A DNA stretch of 26,055 nt from Pseudomonas sp. (GTDB lineage: Bacteria > Pseudomonadota > Gammaproteobacteria > Pseudomonadales > Pseudomonadaceae). Position numbers and translations under genes: made by a program. Position 1 is the first letter of the stretch; every line of letters begins with the position of its first letter. Under the pieces are notes generated by a model. The model was not told the DNA's origin, made no database searches, and saw only the letters and a list, made by a program, of their open reading frames with translations. The stretch spans positions 1 through 26,055 of the forward strand of contig NZ_JASLAW010000154.1 in assembly GCF_030147005.1 (NCBI RefSeq), read 5' to 3'. Positions 1 to 8,394 of the stretch are shown piece by piece.

Positions 1-97
1 GGCGCGAAGCGGCCCCAAAAATGGGACTGCTACGCAGTCCAGCGGGAGCAAGCTCCCTCGCCACAGGGACCGGTTCTGTCTTAACTGACTGGCATTA
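1..97. repeat. Right half of an extended REPIN-like element
   Basis: This segment holds a small hairpin (GGACTGC-TAC-GCAGTCC, about 24-40), a REP-type palindromic arm (GGGAGCAAGCTCCC, about 45-58) and the tail CTTAACTGACTGGCATTA ending at 97. The same order of parts recurs at 13252-13341 with high identity. The left arm would lie before the window. It sits downstream of the qor stop codon and has no coding potential. Confidence 0.75.
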
Positions 98-126
98 GGG
101 CTTGCCCGCGATGGCTTCCTTAAGGC

Positions 127-1104
127 TTAAGGCAGCAGAATGGTTGACCCCGTCGTGCGCCGCCCCGACAACTCGGTATGCGCCTTCGCCGCCTCGGCCA
201 GGGAGTAACGCTGGTTGATATCAATGCGCACCTTGCCGCTCTTGATCATTGAGAACAGATCGTCGGCCATCGCCTGCAAGTCCTTCGGATTACTCGCGTA
301 GGTCGCCAGCGTCGGCCGGGTGACATACACCGAACCCTTTGCCGCCAGAATCCCGAGGTTCACCCCGTCCACCGCGCCCGACGCATTGCCAAAGCTCACC
401 ACCAACCCACGGGGTGCCACGCTGTCCAGCGAGGCCAGCCAGGTGTCCTTGCCGACGCCGTCATACACCACCGGTACCTTTTTGCCGTCAGTTAATTCCA
501 ACACGCGTTGTGCGACATCTTCCTTGCTGTAGTCGATTGTTTCCCAGGCGCCGAGGGATTTGGCCAGTGCGGCTTTCTCCGCTGAGCTCACGGTACCGAT
601 CAATTTGACGCCCAACGCCTTGGCCCATTGGCAGGCCAGGGACCCCACGCCGCCGGCTGCGGCGTGGAACAAAATGGTTTCGCCGCCCTTCAGCTCATAA
701 GTCTGGCGCAACAGGTACTGCACGGTCAGGCCCTTGAGCATGGCGCCGGCGGCCTGTTCGAAGCTGATGTCGTCTGGCAGATGCACCAGATTGGCGGCGG
801 GCAACACATGCAACTGGCTGTAGGCGCCCAGCGGGCCGCTGCCATAGGCCACGCGGTCGCCAACCTTGAATTGGCTGACGTCACTGCCCACAGCATCGAC
901 CACGCCCGCGCCCTCTGCGCCCAGTCCCGATGGCAAAGCAGGGGGGGCGTAAAGGCCACTGCGAAAGTAAGTGTCGATGAAGTTCAGGCCAATGGCTTCG
1001 TTGCGCACCCGTACCTGCTGTGGGCCAGGCTCCGCTGGCGTGTAGTCCACATATTCGAGCACGTCGGGGCCGCCATGGGCGCTGAACTGGATACGTTTGG
1101 CCAT
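127..1104 (-). CDS. qor: NADPH:quinone oxidoreductase, zinc-independent MDR family (QOR)
   Basis: Medium-chain dehydrogenase/reductase of the zeta-crystallin/QOR type, 325 aa, expected to be cytosolic and to reduce quinones with NADPH by one electron. The N-terminal GroES-like half contains GLGAEGAGVV (about residues 60-69) and VGDRVAYGSGPLGAYS (about 81-96). The Rossmann nucleotide-binding motif AAAGGVG is at 148-154. The cysteine/histidine ligands of zinc-dependent relatives are absent, as expected for QOR. I chose the ATG at 1104 over one seven codons upstream because AAGGAG lies six bases before it and the family usually starts MAKRIQF-like. It is transcribed divergently from hemF, and I recall the same arrangement in other pseudomonads. 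The exact physiological quinone cannot be inferred. Confidence 0.92.
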   Translation of the reverse strand: MAKRIQFSAHGGPDVLEYVDYTPAEPGPQQVRVRNEAIGLNFIDTYFRSGLYAPPALPSGLGAEGAGVVDAVGSDVSQFKVGDRVAYGSGPLGAYSQLHVLPAANLVHLPDDISFEQAAGAMLKGLTVQYLLRQTYELKGGETILFHAAAGGVGSLACQWAKALGVKLIGTVSSAEKAALAKSLGAWETIDYSKEDVAQRVLELTDGKKVPVVYDGVGKDTWLASLDSVAPRGLVVSFGNASGAVDGVNLGILAAKGSVYVTRPTLATYASNPKDLQAMADDLFSMIKSGKVRIDINQRYSLAEAAKAHTELSGRRTTGSTILLP

Positions 1105-1262
1105 TACTTTCTCCTTGGGACGCATATACGAAGGTCCCTATCGGACTCCTAAGCTTGATCTTCGTCAACTGCGACGGCACCGGGTGCGGTGGTATCCTGT
1201 GCGCCCATTTGCCGCCGATGCCCAATGGCCTCGCGTAGCTTTGCCCGATTCAAGGTGATGCC

Positions 1263-2195
1263 ATGACTACCCGCACCGAGGCTGTTAAAGCCTACCTGCT
1301 TGACCTGCAAGACCGCATTTGCAGCGCCCTGGAAACCTTTGAGACGGACACTCGCTTTATCGAAGACGCCTGGACCCGGCCTGCCGGCGGCGGCGGCCGC
1401 ACCCGCGTGATTGAAAACGGTTCGGTCATCGAAAAAGGCGGCGTTAATTTTTCCCACGTGTTCGGCAGCGGCTTGCCTCCGTCGGCCAGTGCACACCGCC
1501 CCGAACTGGCCGGTCGCGGCTTCGAGGCGCTGGGTGTGTCGCTGGTGATCCATCCCCATAACCCTCACGTGCCGACTTCCCACGCCAATGTGCGCTTTTT
1601 CACTGCTGAAAAAGAAGGCGAAGAGCCGGTGTGGTGGTTTGGTGGCGGCTTTGACCTGACGCCCTATTACGGCAATGAAGAGGATTGCATCCACTGGCAT
1701 CGCGTGGCCGAGCAGGCCTGTGCGCCGTTCGGCGCGGACGTTTACGCGCGTTATAAAGCCTGGTGCGACACCTATTTCCATATCAAGCACCGCAACGAGC
1801 CGCGTGGCATCGGCGGCCTGTTTTTCGATGATTTGAACGAGTGGGGCTTCGACACCTGCTTTGCCTTCATTCGCGCCATCGGTGATGCCTACATCGACGC
1901 CTACCTGCCGATCGTGCAACGCCGCCAGGCGATGGCCTATACCGAACAGCAGCGCCGGTTCCAGGAGTTCCGCCGGGGCCGCTACGTTGAATTCAACCTG
2001 GTGTATGACCGTGGCACCCTGTTTGGTCTGCAATCGGGCGGGCGTACCGAGTCGATCCTGATGTCGCTGCCGCCTCAGGTGCGCTGGAGCTACGACTGGA
2101 AAGCCGAGGCCGGCAGCGACGAAGCGCGCCTTACCGACTATTTTCTGCAAGACCGGGACTGGCTTGGCCTGACCGTGCCCAAGGCGGTTGTGTGA
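1263..2195 (+). CDS. hemF: Oxygen-dependent coproporphyrinogen-III oxidase
   Basis: Aerobic heme-biosynthesis enzyme, 310 aa, that oxidatively decarboxylates coproporphyrinogen III to protoporphyrinogen IX in the cytosol. Family hallmarks are GGGGRTRV (about 42-49), PHVPTSHANVRFF (about 101-113), WWFGGGFDLTPYY (about 124-136) and the C-terminal VEFNLVYDRGT followed by GLQSGGRTESILMSLPP. Histidines 97, 107, 146 and 176 match, with an offset of one, the four histidines I recall as functionally important in E. coli HemF (96, 106, 145, 175), so it should be active. Length is near the usual 300 aa. AAGGTG lies just before the ATG. Its TGA shares one base with the aroE ATG, so the two genes are very likely translationally coupled. 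Confidence 0.97.
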   Translation: MTTRTEAVKAYLLDLQDRICSALETFETDTRFIEDAWTRPAGGGGRTRVIENGSVIEKGGVNFSHVFGSGLPPSASAHRPELAGRGFEALGVSLVIHPHNPHVPTSHANVRFFTAEKEGEEPVWWFGGGFDLTPYYGNEEDCIHWHRVAEQACAPFGADVYARYKAWCDTYFHIKHRNEPRGIGGLFFDDLNEWGFDTCFAFIRAIGDAYIDAYLPIVQRRQAMAYTEQQRRFQEFRRGRYVEFNLVYDRGTLFGLQSGGRTESILMSLPPQVRWSYDWKAEAGSDEARLTDYFLQDRDWLGLTVPKAVV

Positions 2196-3013
2196 TGGAT
2201 CGCTATGTCGTATTCGGCAACCCGATCAGCCATAGCAAGTCGCCGTTGATTCACCGCATGTTCGCCGAGCAGACCGGTGAGCAACTGGACTACAGCACAC
2301 TGCTCGCGCCGCTGGAGGATTTCACCGGTTGTGCCCGTGAGTTCTTTCAACACGGCCGTGGTGCGAATGTCACCGTGCCGTTCAAGGAAGACGCTTTCCG
2401 GCTGGCCGACACCCTCACCGAGCGCGCTCAACGCGCCGGTGCGGTGAATACCCTGAGCAAGCTGGCAGATGGCACGTTGCTGGGTGATAACACGGATGGC
2501 GCAGGCTTGGTGCGCGACCTGAAGGTAAACGCCGGGCTGAACCTGCAAGGCAAGCGCATCCTGCTGTTGGGTGCTGGTGGCGCGGTACGCGGCGTGTTGG
2601 AACCGTTGCTGGCAGAGCAGCCAGCCTCGCTGATTATCGCCAATCGCACCGTGGAAAAAGCCGAAGCGCTGGCCGAGCTGTTCGACGACATGGGGCCGGT
2701 GTCCGCCAGTGGTTTCGATTGGCTGCGCGAGCCGGTGGACGTGATTATCAACGCCACCTCCGCCAGCCTGACAGGCGACGTACCGCCGATTGCGGGCAGT
2801 TTGATCGAACCGGGCAAGACGTTCTGCTACGACATGATGTACGCCAAGGAGCCGACCGCCTTCTGCCGCTGGGCAACTGAACAGGGCGCAGCGGTAGCGA
2901 TGGACGGCCTGGGCATGCTGGTTGAACAGGCGGCCGAAGCGTTCTGCCTGTGGCGCGGTGTGCGCCCGGCGTCTGCCCCGGTGTTGGCTGAGTTGCGCAG
3001 GCTATTGGCCTGA
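2195..3013 (+). CDS. aroE: Shikimate dehydrogenase (NADP+)
   Basis: Catalyses reversible NADPH-dependent reduction of 3-dehydroshikimate to shikimate in aromatic amino acid biosynthesis; 272 aa from this start. The shikimate-binding serines 14 and 16 lie in NPISHSKSP, the catalytic lysine 64 in NVTVPFKE, and the catalytic aspartate 101 in DNTDGAGL. The NADP site shows GAGGAVRG (about 126-133) followed by NRT (150-152), the NADPH-preferring motif. The C-terminal DGLGMLVEQAAEAF helix is also typical. I prefer the ATG at 2195 (AAGGCGG seven bases upstream, MDRY-type start) over the GTG three bases earlier. The TGATG junction overlaps hemF by one base. A REPIN follows the stop codon. Confidence 0.97.
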   Translation: MDRYVVFGNPISHSKSPLIHRMFAEQTGEQLDYSTLLAPLEDFTGCAREFFQHGRGANVTVPFKEDAFRLADTLTERAQRAGAVNTLSKLADGTLLGDNTDGAGLVRDLKVNAGLNLQGKRILLLGAGGAVRGVLEPLLAEQPASLIIANRTVEKAEALAELFDDMGPVSASGFDWLREPVDVIINATSASLTGDVPPIAGSLIEPGKTFCYDMMYAKEPTAFCRWATEQGAAVAMDGLGMLVEQAAEAFCLWRGVRPASAPVLAELRRLLA

Positions 3014-3040
3014 CACGCATAAAACTGAGGTGGGCTGTTC

Positions 3041-3141
3041 TGTAGGAGCGAGCTTGCTCGCGAAAAAACGTCAACGATAACGCGTGCTTTCTGAATGAAC
3101 GCGGCGCCCGTAAGTTTTTCGCGAGCAAGCTCGCTTCTACA
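3041..3141. repeat. REPIN: two inverted REP arms between convergent aroE and SulP genes
   Basis: The left arm (3041-3067) contains GGAGCGAGCTTGCTCGCG and the right arm (3115-3141) is its inverted complement, with about 47 bases of unrelated loop. This is the typical Pseudomonas REP doublet. It lies between two convergent 3' ends and could act as a transcript-end hairpin, although it has no clean U-tract. Confidence 0.85.
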
Positions 3142-3166
3142 GAGCACAAGTCCCTCTTCGACAAAT

Positions 3167-4726
3167 TCAGTCTTCGAAATGAATGGGGCACTTGTCTGGC
3201 CCTTCCAGCTTCTTCAACTCATCCACCACGTGCGGCCGGGCCCCGCGCAACGTCAAACTGCGTCCCAGGCCCTGCAACCGCCGCGCTTCCTGGTGCAGCA
3301 TCTCCACCCCGGAGTAGTCGATAAAGTTGATCTGCTGCGCCTCGATCACCACTCGCTCGCCCTGCAACCGTTGCAGGCGCACTTGCAGGTAATGGCTGGC
3401 GCCAAAAAAGATCGAGCCCCCCACTCGCAATACATCCTCGTCACCGTCGCGCCATTGCTGAACACGGGGTTGCGAGGTGCGCTTGAGGTAGAAAAACAGC
3501 GACGCGAGTACTCCCGCGTAAATCGCCGTTTGCAGTTCCAGCAACAAGGTGGCGACACACGTCAGGCCCATCACCACGAATTCGGCGCGGCTCACGCGGA
3601 ACAACGCGCGAATGCCTCGGTGGTCCACCAGGCCCCAACAGATCAACAGAATGCTCGCCGCCATGCTTGGAATCGGAATATGTGCGATCAGCCCGGCGCC
3701 AAACAGTGCGAACAGTGCCACCCAGAGCGCCGAAAACACGCCGGCCAGTGGCGAGCGGGCACCCGCTTCATAACTGAGGCCGGAACGGGTGAAGGAACCT
3801 GCCGACAAATACCCGGAGAAAAATCCGCCGATGATATTGGATAAGCCCTGGGCACGAACTTCCTGATTCGCATCGAGCAATTGCTGCGAACGGGTCGACA
3901 GCGAACGGGCAATCGACAGGCTGGTCACCAGCCCCAACATGCCCACCGCCACGGCGCTCGGCAGCAGGCGCAGGATGGTATCCAGGTCCATTGGCAACGG
4001 GCGCAAGGGCGGCAGCTTGCCGATAAATGAACTGACCAGCGCCACATGCCCGAACAGCCCCGGCCACAGCCATGTGGCGAGGCTGCCCAGGGCCAGGGCG
4101 ATCAACAGCGTCGGCCAGCGTGGCATCAGGTATTTGAGCAGCGCGCCCACCAGCAAGGTGCCCAGGCCCAGGGCGAGCGAGGCATGGTCCCACCCGCCGG
4201 CATGCTCAATCAGCGCCAGCAGGCTGTCGATGGCGGTGGCCTGGCTCGGAAGATCCAGCCCCAGCAGGTTAGGCAACTGGCCGAGGGCGATCACGACCGC
4301 AGCGCCCAGGGTGAAACCGAGTACCACGGAATGGGAGACGAAATTCACCAGCGCGCCGAAGCGCAGCATGCCCAGCAACCACTGAAACACCCCGGCGAGG
4401 AAGGTCAGCAGCAGGATCAAGGTGATGTAATCCTGGGAACCCGGCACCGCCAGCGGGCTGATACTGGCGTAGAGCACGATGGAGATCGCCGCTGTAGGAC
4501 CGCAGATCAGGTGCCAGGACGAGCCCCACAGGCAAGCGATCAACACCGGGATAATGGCCGCGTACAGTCCGTATTCGGGTGGGAGCCCGGCGATCAAAGC
4601 GTAGGCAATCGACTGCGGCAGCGCGAGTACTGCGCCGCTGAGGCCGACAATGGCATCCCGGCCGACGCTGGCGCGAGTTTGGCGTGGGAGCCAGTTGAGG
4701 AAAGGGAAAAGCGTAAGCCGGGGCAT
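3167..4726 (-). CDS. SulP family anion transporter with C-terminal STAS domain
   Basis: Inner-membrane SLC26/SulP-type permease, 519 aa. The N-terminal two thirds form a series of hydrophobic helices with the conserved start region DAIVGLSGAVLALPQSIAYALIAG and the GLYAAIIPVLI segment. The C-terminal approximately 110 residues are a cytoplasmic STAS domain containing NFIDYSGVEML. SulP proteins carry sulfate, bicarbonate or other anions, and the substrate is not readable from sequence. The gene follows choX and betC on the same strand, which suggests handling of the sulfate released from choline sulfate (inference). I start at the ATG at 4726 (MPRLTLF). The 40 in-frame upstream codons run into a REP palindrome and are unlikely to be coding. 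No strong Shine-Dalgarno is visible. Confidence 0.9.
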   Translation of the reverse strand: MPRLTLFPFLNWLPRQTRASVGRDAIVGLSGAVLALPQSIAYALIAGLPPEYGLYAAIIPVLIACLWGSSWHLICGPTAAISIVLYASISPLAVPGSQDYITLILLLTFLAGVFQWLLGMLRFGALVNFVSHSVVLGFTLGAAVVIALGQLPNLLGLDLPSQATAIDSLLALIEHAGGWDHASLALGLGTLLVGALLKYLMPRWPTLLIALALGSLATWLWPGLFGHVALVSSFIGKLPPLRPLPMDLDTILRLLPSAVAVGMLGLVTSLSIARSLSTRSQQLLDANQEVRAQGLSNIIGGFFSGYLSAGSFTRSGLSYEAGARSPLAGVFSALWVALFALFGAGLIAHIPIPSMAASILLICWGLVDHRGIRALFRVSRAEFVVMGLTCVATLLLELQTAIYAGVLASLFFYLKRTSQPRVQQWRDGDEDVLRVGGSIFFGASHYLQVRLQRLQGERVVIEAQQINFIDYSGVEMLHQEARRLQGLGRSLTLRGARPHVVDELKKLEGPDKCPIHFED

Positions 4727-4761
4727 CGCAGACTCGGATATAAAAAAGTTAGCCAGCGTAT

Positions 4762-4845
4762 CAGGGGAGCTGGCTTGCCTGCAATGCCGACGCCACGGTG
4801 TACAGACAAACCGCGGTGATGCTATCGCAGGCAAGCCAGCCCCCA
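4762..4845. repeat. REP-type inverted repeat between choX and the SulP gene
   Basis: The left arm GGGGAGCTGGCTTGCCTGC and the right arm GCAGGCAAGCCAGCCCCC are separated by about 45 bases. The arm sequence belongs to a different REP subtype from those at 3041, 11694 and 13218. It lies in the spacer between the choX stop codon and the SulP start and may partly uncouple expression of the two genes. Confidence 0.8.
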
Positions 4846-4864
4846 TACGGATCAGCGGTTGGCT

Positions 4865-5779
4865 TTACAGTTTGGCTTTTACCGCCGGCAACGCCTCCTT
4901 GCCGTCCAGGGTTTTTACGCCCTCCAGCCATTTATCCAACACCGCCGGATTAGCCTTGATCCAAGCCTTCGCCGCATCCGCATTGCTGACCTTATTGTTC
5001 GCCACGTCAGCCATGATGCTGTTTTCCATGTCCTGGGTGAAACTCAGGTTGGTCAGCAGTTTTCCCACGTTCGGGCAGGCCTGCGCATAGCCCTTGCGGG
5101 TCAAGGTGTAGACGCTGCCGGTGCTGCCAAAATACTGTTCGCCGCCTTTGAGGTAGCGCATTTTGAGCTGCACGTTCATGGGATGCGGCGTCCAGCCGAG
5201 GAAGGTGACGAAGCGCTGTTTCTTCACCGCTCGCGAGACTTCGGCGAGCATCGCCTGTTCACTCGACTCGATCAGCTTCCATTGGCCGAGATCAAAGTCA
5301 TTCTTTTTAATGATCTCCTGCAACGAGATATTTGCCGGTGCGCCGGAGCCGATGCCGTAGATCTTCTTGTCGAACTTGTCGGCAAATGTATTCAAGTCGG
5401 CAAAGTCATGCACGCCGGCGTCCCACACATAGTCCGGTACGGCGAGGGTGAACTCGGTACCGTCGAGGTTCTTGGCCAACTGCACGACATCGCCATTGGC
5501 CACGAACTTGTCATAGAAGCCTTGCTGGGCCGGCATCCAGTTGCCCATGAACACGTCGACCTGGCCATCCTTGAGCCCGCCAAAGGTAATCGGCACTGCC
5601 AGGGTGTCGACCTTGGCCTTGTAGCCCATGCCGGTCAGCAGAAAACCGGTGATGGCGTTGGTCGCCGCAATGTCGCTCCAGCCGGGGTCGGCCATTCTCA
5701 CCGTTTCACAACGGGCGTCTGCGTATGCGTTGGCGCTGCTCAACGCCAGAACGCCCAGCACTACCGTTAACTTTTGCAT
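4865..5779 (-). CDS. choX: Choline/betaine ABC transporter periplasmic binding protein, ChoX type
   Basis: Secreted substrate-binding protein, 304 aa, with a signal peptide (MQKLTVVLGVLALSSANAYA, cleavage near residue 20). Family landmarks are VRMADPGWSDI, DVFMGNWMPA and FLGWTPHPMN. Trp34, Trp81 and Trp196 and Asp36 match, at a constant offset of nine, the Trp43, Trp90, Trp205 and Asp45 that I recall forming the choline cage of Sinorhizobium ChoX. The position of Tyr119 there is Phe110 here. No permease or ATPase gene is adjacent, so it probably feeds a transporter encoded elsewhere, as with the orphan binding proteins of the Pseudomonas Cbc system. GAGGGAAGG precedes the ATG. It lies 16 bases after betC in one operon, so choline or choline-O-sulfate is the likely ligand. 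Confidence 0.88.
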   Translation of the reverse strand: MQKLTVVLGVLALSSANAYADARCETVRMADPGWSDIAATNAITGFLLTGMGYKAKVDTLAVPITFGGLKDGQVDVFMGNWMPAQQGFYDKFVANGDVVQLAKNLDGTEFTLAVPDYVWDAGVHDFADLNTFADKFDKKIYGIGSGAPANISLQEIIKKNDFDLGQWKLIESSEQAMLAEVSRAVKKQRFVTFLGWTPHPMNVQLKMRYLKGGEQYFGSTGSVYTLTRKGYAQACPNVGKLLTNLSFTQDMENSIMADVANNKVSNADAAKAWIKANPAVLDKWLEGVKTLDGKEALPAVKAKL

Positions 5780-5795
5780 GGCCTTCCCTCTTTAT

Positions 5796-7310
5796 TTATT
5801 GGTTTTGGCAGGGTTGTGGATAACGTGCCTTGCGCTCCAGGTCATCGAGGTCGATATGGTTGCGCATGTACTGCTGACTGGCATCCACCAGTGGCTGGTG
5901 GTCCCAGCTCTTGAGCTTGCCCTGGGTCAGTGACTCGAATACCAGGCGACGGCGGCGTTGGCTGGCGAGCACCTGCTGATGGATCGCCGGGATGTCCCAT
6001 TTGGCCCGCGCCTCATTCAAAAACGCCTCGAACAGTGGCCGATGTTGCGGCGACTGGCTGAGGTTCTCCCGTTCGTGCGGGTCGTTGTGCACATCGAACA
6101 ACAGGCAAGGGTCGTCTTCGCTGTAGATGAATTTATAGGCGCCTCGGCGAATCATCATCAGCGGGCTGATAGTGCCTTCGGCCATGTACTCGCCAAACAC
6201 TTCGTCGTGCCCGCCCTGGCCTTGCAGGTGCGGCAGCAGCGAGCGGCCATCCAGGGGCAGGCGCGGGTCCAGCTCGCCGCCGGCCAACTCCACCAGGGTG
6301 GGCAACAGGTCGGCCGTCGAGACGGCCTGGGTCACACGGTGCGCCGCAAATTGCCCCGGCGCACTGACCAACAGCGGCACGCGGGCGGCCATTTCGAACC
6401 AGTGCATTTTGTACCAGAGGCCACGTTCACCAAGCATGTCCCCGTGATCGCCGGAGAAGATGATGATGGTGTCATCGGCCAGGCCCGTATCTTCCAGGGT
6501 CTGCAGCAGCTTGCCGACGTTGCTGTCGATATAGCTGCACGCGCCGAAGTAGGCACGGCGCGCATCGCGGATCTTATCCACAGGCAGCGGCTTGTCCCAC
6601 AGGTCATAAACCTTGAGCAAACGCTGGGAATGCGGGTCAAGCTCGTCCTGTGCCGGCGTTGCGGGCAAGGGGATGTCGTTGTCGTCGTAGAGGTCCCAGA
6701 ACGGTTTTGTAATGGTGTACGGGTCGTGGGGATGGGTCATCGACACGGTAAGGCAGAACGGTTGGGCGCCGTCCTCGCGGATATGATCGAACAGGTATTG
6801 CTGGGCCTTGAACACCACCTCTTCGTCGAAATCCAGCTGATTGGTGCGCACGCATGGCCCGGCTTGCAGCACCGAGGCCATGTTGTGATACCAGGTGGGG
6901 CGCACATCCGGCTCATCCCAGTTCACCGCCCAACCGTAGTCCGCCGGGTAGATGTCGCTGGTCAGACGCTCCTCATAGCCGTGCAACTGGTCGGGCCCGC
7001 AGAAATGCATCTTGCCCGACAGCGCGGTGCGGTAGCCGAGGCGACGCAGATAGTGGGCGTACGTGGGCACATCGGCGGGAAAATCCGCCGCGTTGTCATA
7101 GGCGCCAATCTTGCTCGGCAGCTGCCCGCTGACCAGGGTAAAGCGCGAAGGCGCGCACAGCGGACTGTTGCAGTAGGCGGCGTCGAAGACCACGCCCTGT
7201 TCGGCGAGGCGGCTCAGGTTCGGCAGCTTGATCGGGGAAGGTCCGTAGAACGGCAGCATCGGCGCGGTCATTTGATCGGCCATGATGAAAAGAATGTTCT
7301 TGCGCTTCAT
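5796..7310 (-). CDS. betC: Choline sulfatase
   Basis: Type I sulfatase, 504 aa, hydrolysing choline-O-sulfate to choline and sulfate. Choline can then serve as osmoprotectant precursor or as carbon and nitrogen source. The sulfatase signature CAPSR begins at Cys52, the residue converted to formylglycine. NILFIMADQMTAP at the N-terminus supplies the metal-binding aspartate, and FSGDHGDMLGERGLWYK is the conserved second metal and active-site block. The C-terminal region contains the choline-sulfatase-specific RRRRLVFESL and WDHQPL segments. No signal peptide is seen, so it should be cytoplasmic. I start at the ATG at 7310 (MKRKNILF), because the upstream in-frame ATG adds only six non-conserved residues. 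It is divergent from a LysR gene and followed by choX. Confidence 0.95.
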   Translation of the reverse strand: MKRKNILFIMADQMTAPMLPFYGPSPIKLPNLSRLAEQGVVFDAAYCNSPLCAPSRFTLVSGQLPSKIGAYDNAADFPADVPTYAHYLRRLGYRTALSGKMHFCGPDQLHGYEERLTSDIYPADYGWAVNWDEPDVRPTWYHNMASVLQAGPCVRTNQLDFDEEVVFKAQQYLFDHIREDGAQPFCLTVSMTHPHDPYTITKPFWDLYDDNDIPLPATPAQDELDPHSQRLLKVYDLWDKPLPVDKIRDARRAYFGACSYIDSNVGKLLQTLEDTGLADDTIIIFSGDHGDMLGERGLWYKMHWFEMAARVPLLVSAPGQFAAHRVTQAVSTADLLPTLVELAGGELDPRLPLDGRSLLPHLQGQGGHDEVFGEYMAEGTISPLMMIRRGAYKFIYSEDDPCLLFDVHNDPHERENLSQSPQHRPLFEAFLNEARAKWDIPAIHQQVLASQRRRRLVFESLTQGKLKSWDHQPLVDASQQYMRNHIDLDDLERKARYPQPCQNQ

Positions 7311-7400
7311 GGTTTCTCGGCATTCCATAGGCGGTGTTTATGCCAATGAGCATGCGGCCCGCTGAACACGTGGTAAAGCCCATGAAGAACAATGCCTAGG

Positions 7401-7415
7401 ATAAGCACAGCTTAT
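7401..7415. promoter_or_regulatory. Perfect LysR-type palindrome (T-N11-A) at the regulator start
   Basis: The sequence ATAAGC-ACA-GCTTAT is a perfect 6+6 dyad with a three-base centre and fits the T-N11-A LysR half-site rule. It overlaps the first two bases of the LysR start codon and lies about 90 bases upstream of betC. This is a good candidate for the binding site through which the regulator represses itself and controls betC-choX. The motif is seen directly; its function is inferred. Confidence 0.6.
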
Positions 7416-8364
7416 GTATGAAGCGCTTGGTGACCTCTCCCTCGACCTGCTGCGCGCATTCGAAGCGGCTGCGCGCCAGCGCAGTTTTACCGCCGCCGCG
7501 ATGGAGCTGGGCACCACCCAACCGGCCATCAGCCAGCAGATCAAACGGCTTGAAGAGCAACTGGCGATCCGCTTGTTCGACCGCATCTACCGTGGCATCG
7601 AATTGACCGACGCCGGCGCCCTGCTCTTCGAACACGTTCAAGCCGGCCTGCAAACCATCAACGTCGGCCTGAGCACCGTCACCCAGCAGGACCAGCACGA
7701 AGTGCTGCAAGTGGCCACCGACTTCGCCTTCGCCGCCTATTGGCTGATGCCGCGCCTGCATCGTTTTCACGAGGCCAACCCGCAGGTCGACGTGAGCCTG
7801 GTGACCAGCGAGCGCAACCACGCCAGCCTGCGCAGCGACATCGACGTGGCGGTGCTGTTTGGTGACGGACGCTTCAAGCAAGGCGACAGCCTTTGGCTGT
7901 TCAACGAGCAGGTGTTTCCGGTGTGCAGCCCGCAGTGGCTCAAGAGCCAAGCCAACGCGCTGACGGTGCAGACCCTGGCGGACTACCCCTTGCTGCACCT
8001 GCGCCAGGAAAACAACAGCCAATGGTTCGACTGGGCCGGTGTGTTTCGCGAGCTGGGTATCAGCACCGCGCCAACCCCTGGCCAATTGCGTTTCGACAAT
8101 TACACGCTGCTGATTCAAGCGGCAATTGCCGGCCAGGGCGTCGCGATCGGCTGGCGGCACTTGGTGGATAACCTGCTGGAGCAGAATTGGCTGTGCAGGC
8201 CGATCAGCGACACGGTGGTCTCGCGCTTCGGCTATTACGTGGTGCAGCCCCAGCGCAAGCGTCGCGGGCAGTTGGTCGAACGCTTTGTCGACTGGTTGGT
8301 GGCGGAGCAGGCCAGCAGCGCGCAGTCATTGACCGGGCTGGCCCTGCCGTCGATTGCGGTCTAG
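7414..8364 (+). CDS. LysR-type regulator of choline sulfate utilisation
   Basis: LysR family transcription factor, 316 aa. The N-terminal winged helix-turn-helix spans about residues 8-66 (LLRAFEAAARQRSFTAAAMELGTTQPAISQQI). The effector domain follows, with DIDVAVLFGDG near residue 145 and the typical GQGVAIGW segment near residue 243. It is divergent from betC across 103 bases, the standard arrangement for an activator of a catabolic operon, and it closely fits the choline-sulfate-associated LysR subfamily that accompanies betC in proteobacteria. The effector is probably choline or choline sulfate (inference from context). A T-N11-A palindrome covers its start codon. The downstream dioxygenase-like gene begins 30 bases after the stop and may be co-transcribed. 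Confidence 0.9.
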   Translation: MYEALGDLSLDLLRAFEAAARQRSFTAAAMELGTTQPAISQQIKRLEEQLAIRLFDRIYRGIELTDAGALLFEHVQAGLQTINVGLSTVTQQDQHEVLQVATDFAFAAYWLMPRLHRFHEANPQVDVSLVTSERNHASLRSDIDVAVLFGDGRFKQGDSLWLFNEQVFPVCSPQWLKSQANALTVQTLADYPLLHLRQENNSQWFDWAGVFRELGISTAPTPGQLRFDNYTLLIQAAIAGQGVAIGWRHLVDNLLEQNWLCRPISDTVVSRFGYYVVQPQRKRRGQLVERFVDWLVAEQASSAQSLTGLALPSIAV

Positions 8365-8394
8365 GATCGGCGCACAGTGGAACCGGAGTCCGTC

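Noticed and set aside
1149..2150. A 333-codon open frame on the minus strand opposite hemF
   Set aside because: HemF motifs and all four conserved histidines are on the plus strand; the antisense frame shows no domain.
3041..3141. CRISPR-like repeats
   Set aside because: The recurring arms are inverted pairs of REP type scattered at single intergenic sites, not regularly spaced direct repeats, and there are no cas genes.
4727..4846. 40-codon N-terminal extension of the SulP transporter
   Set aside because: The extension is translated from a REP palindrome and lacks a ribosome binding site, and the family begins near MPRLTLF.
5958..7349. A 463-codon open frame on the plus strand opposite betC
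   Set aside because: It is the antisense shadow of a gene with strong sulfatase motifs. Long antisense frames are normal in GC-rich coding DNA, and its translation has no recognisable domain.
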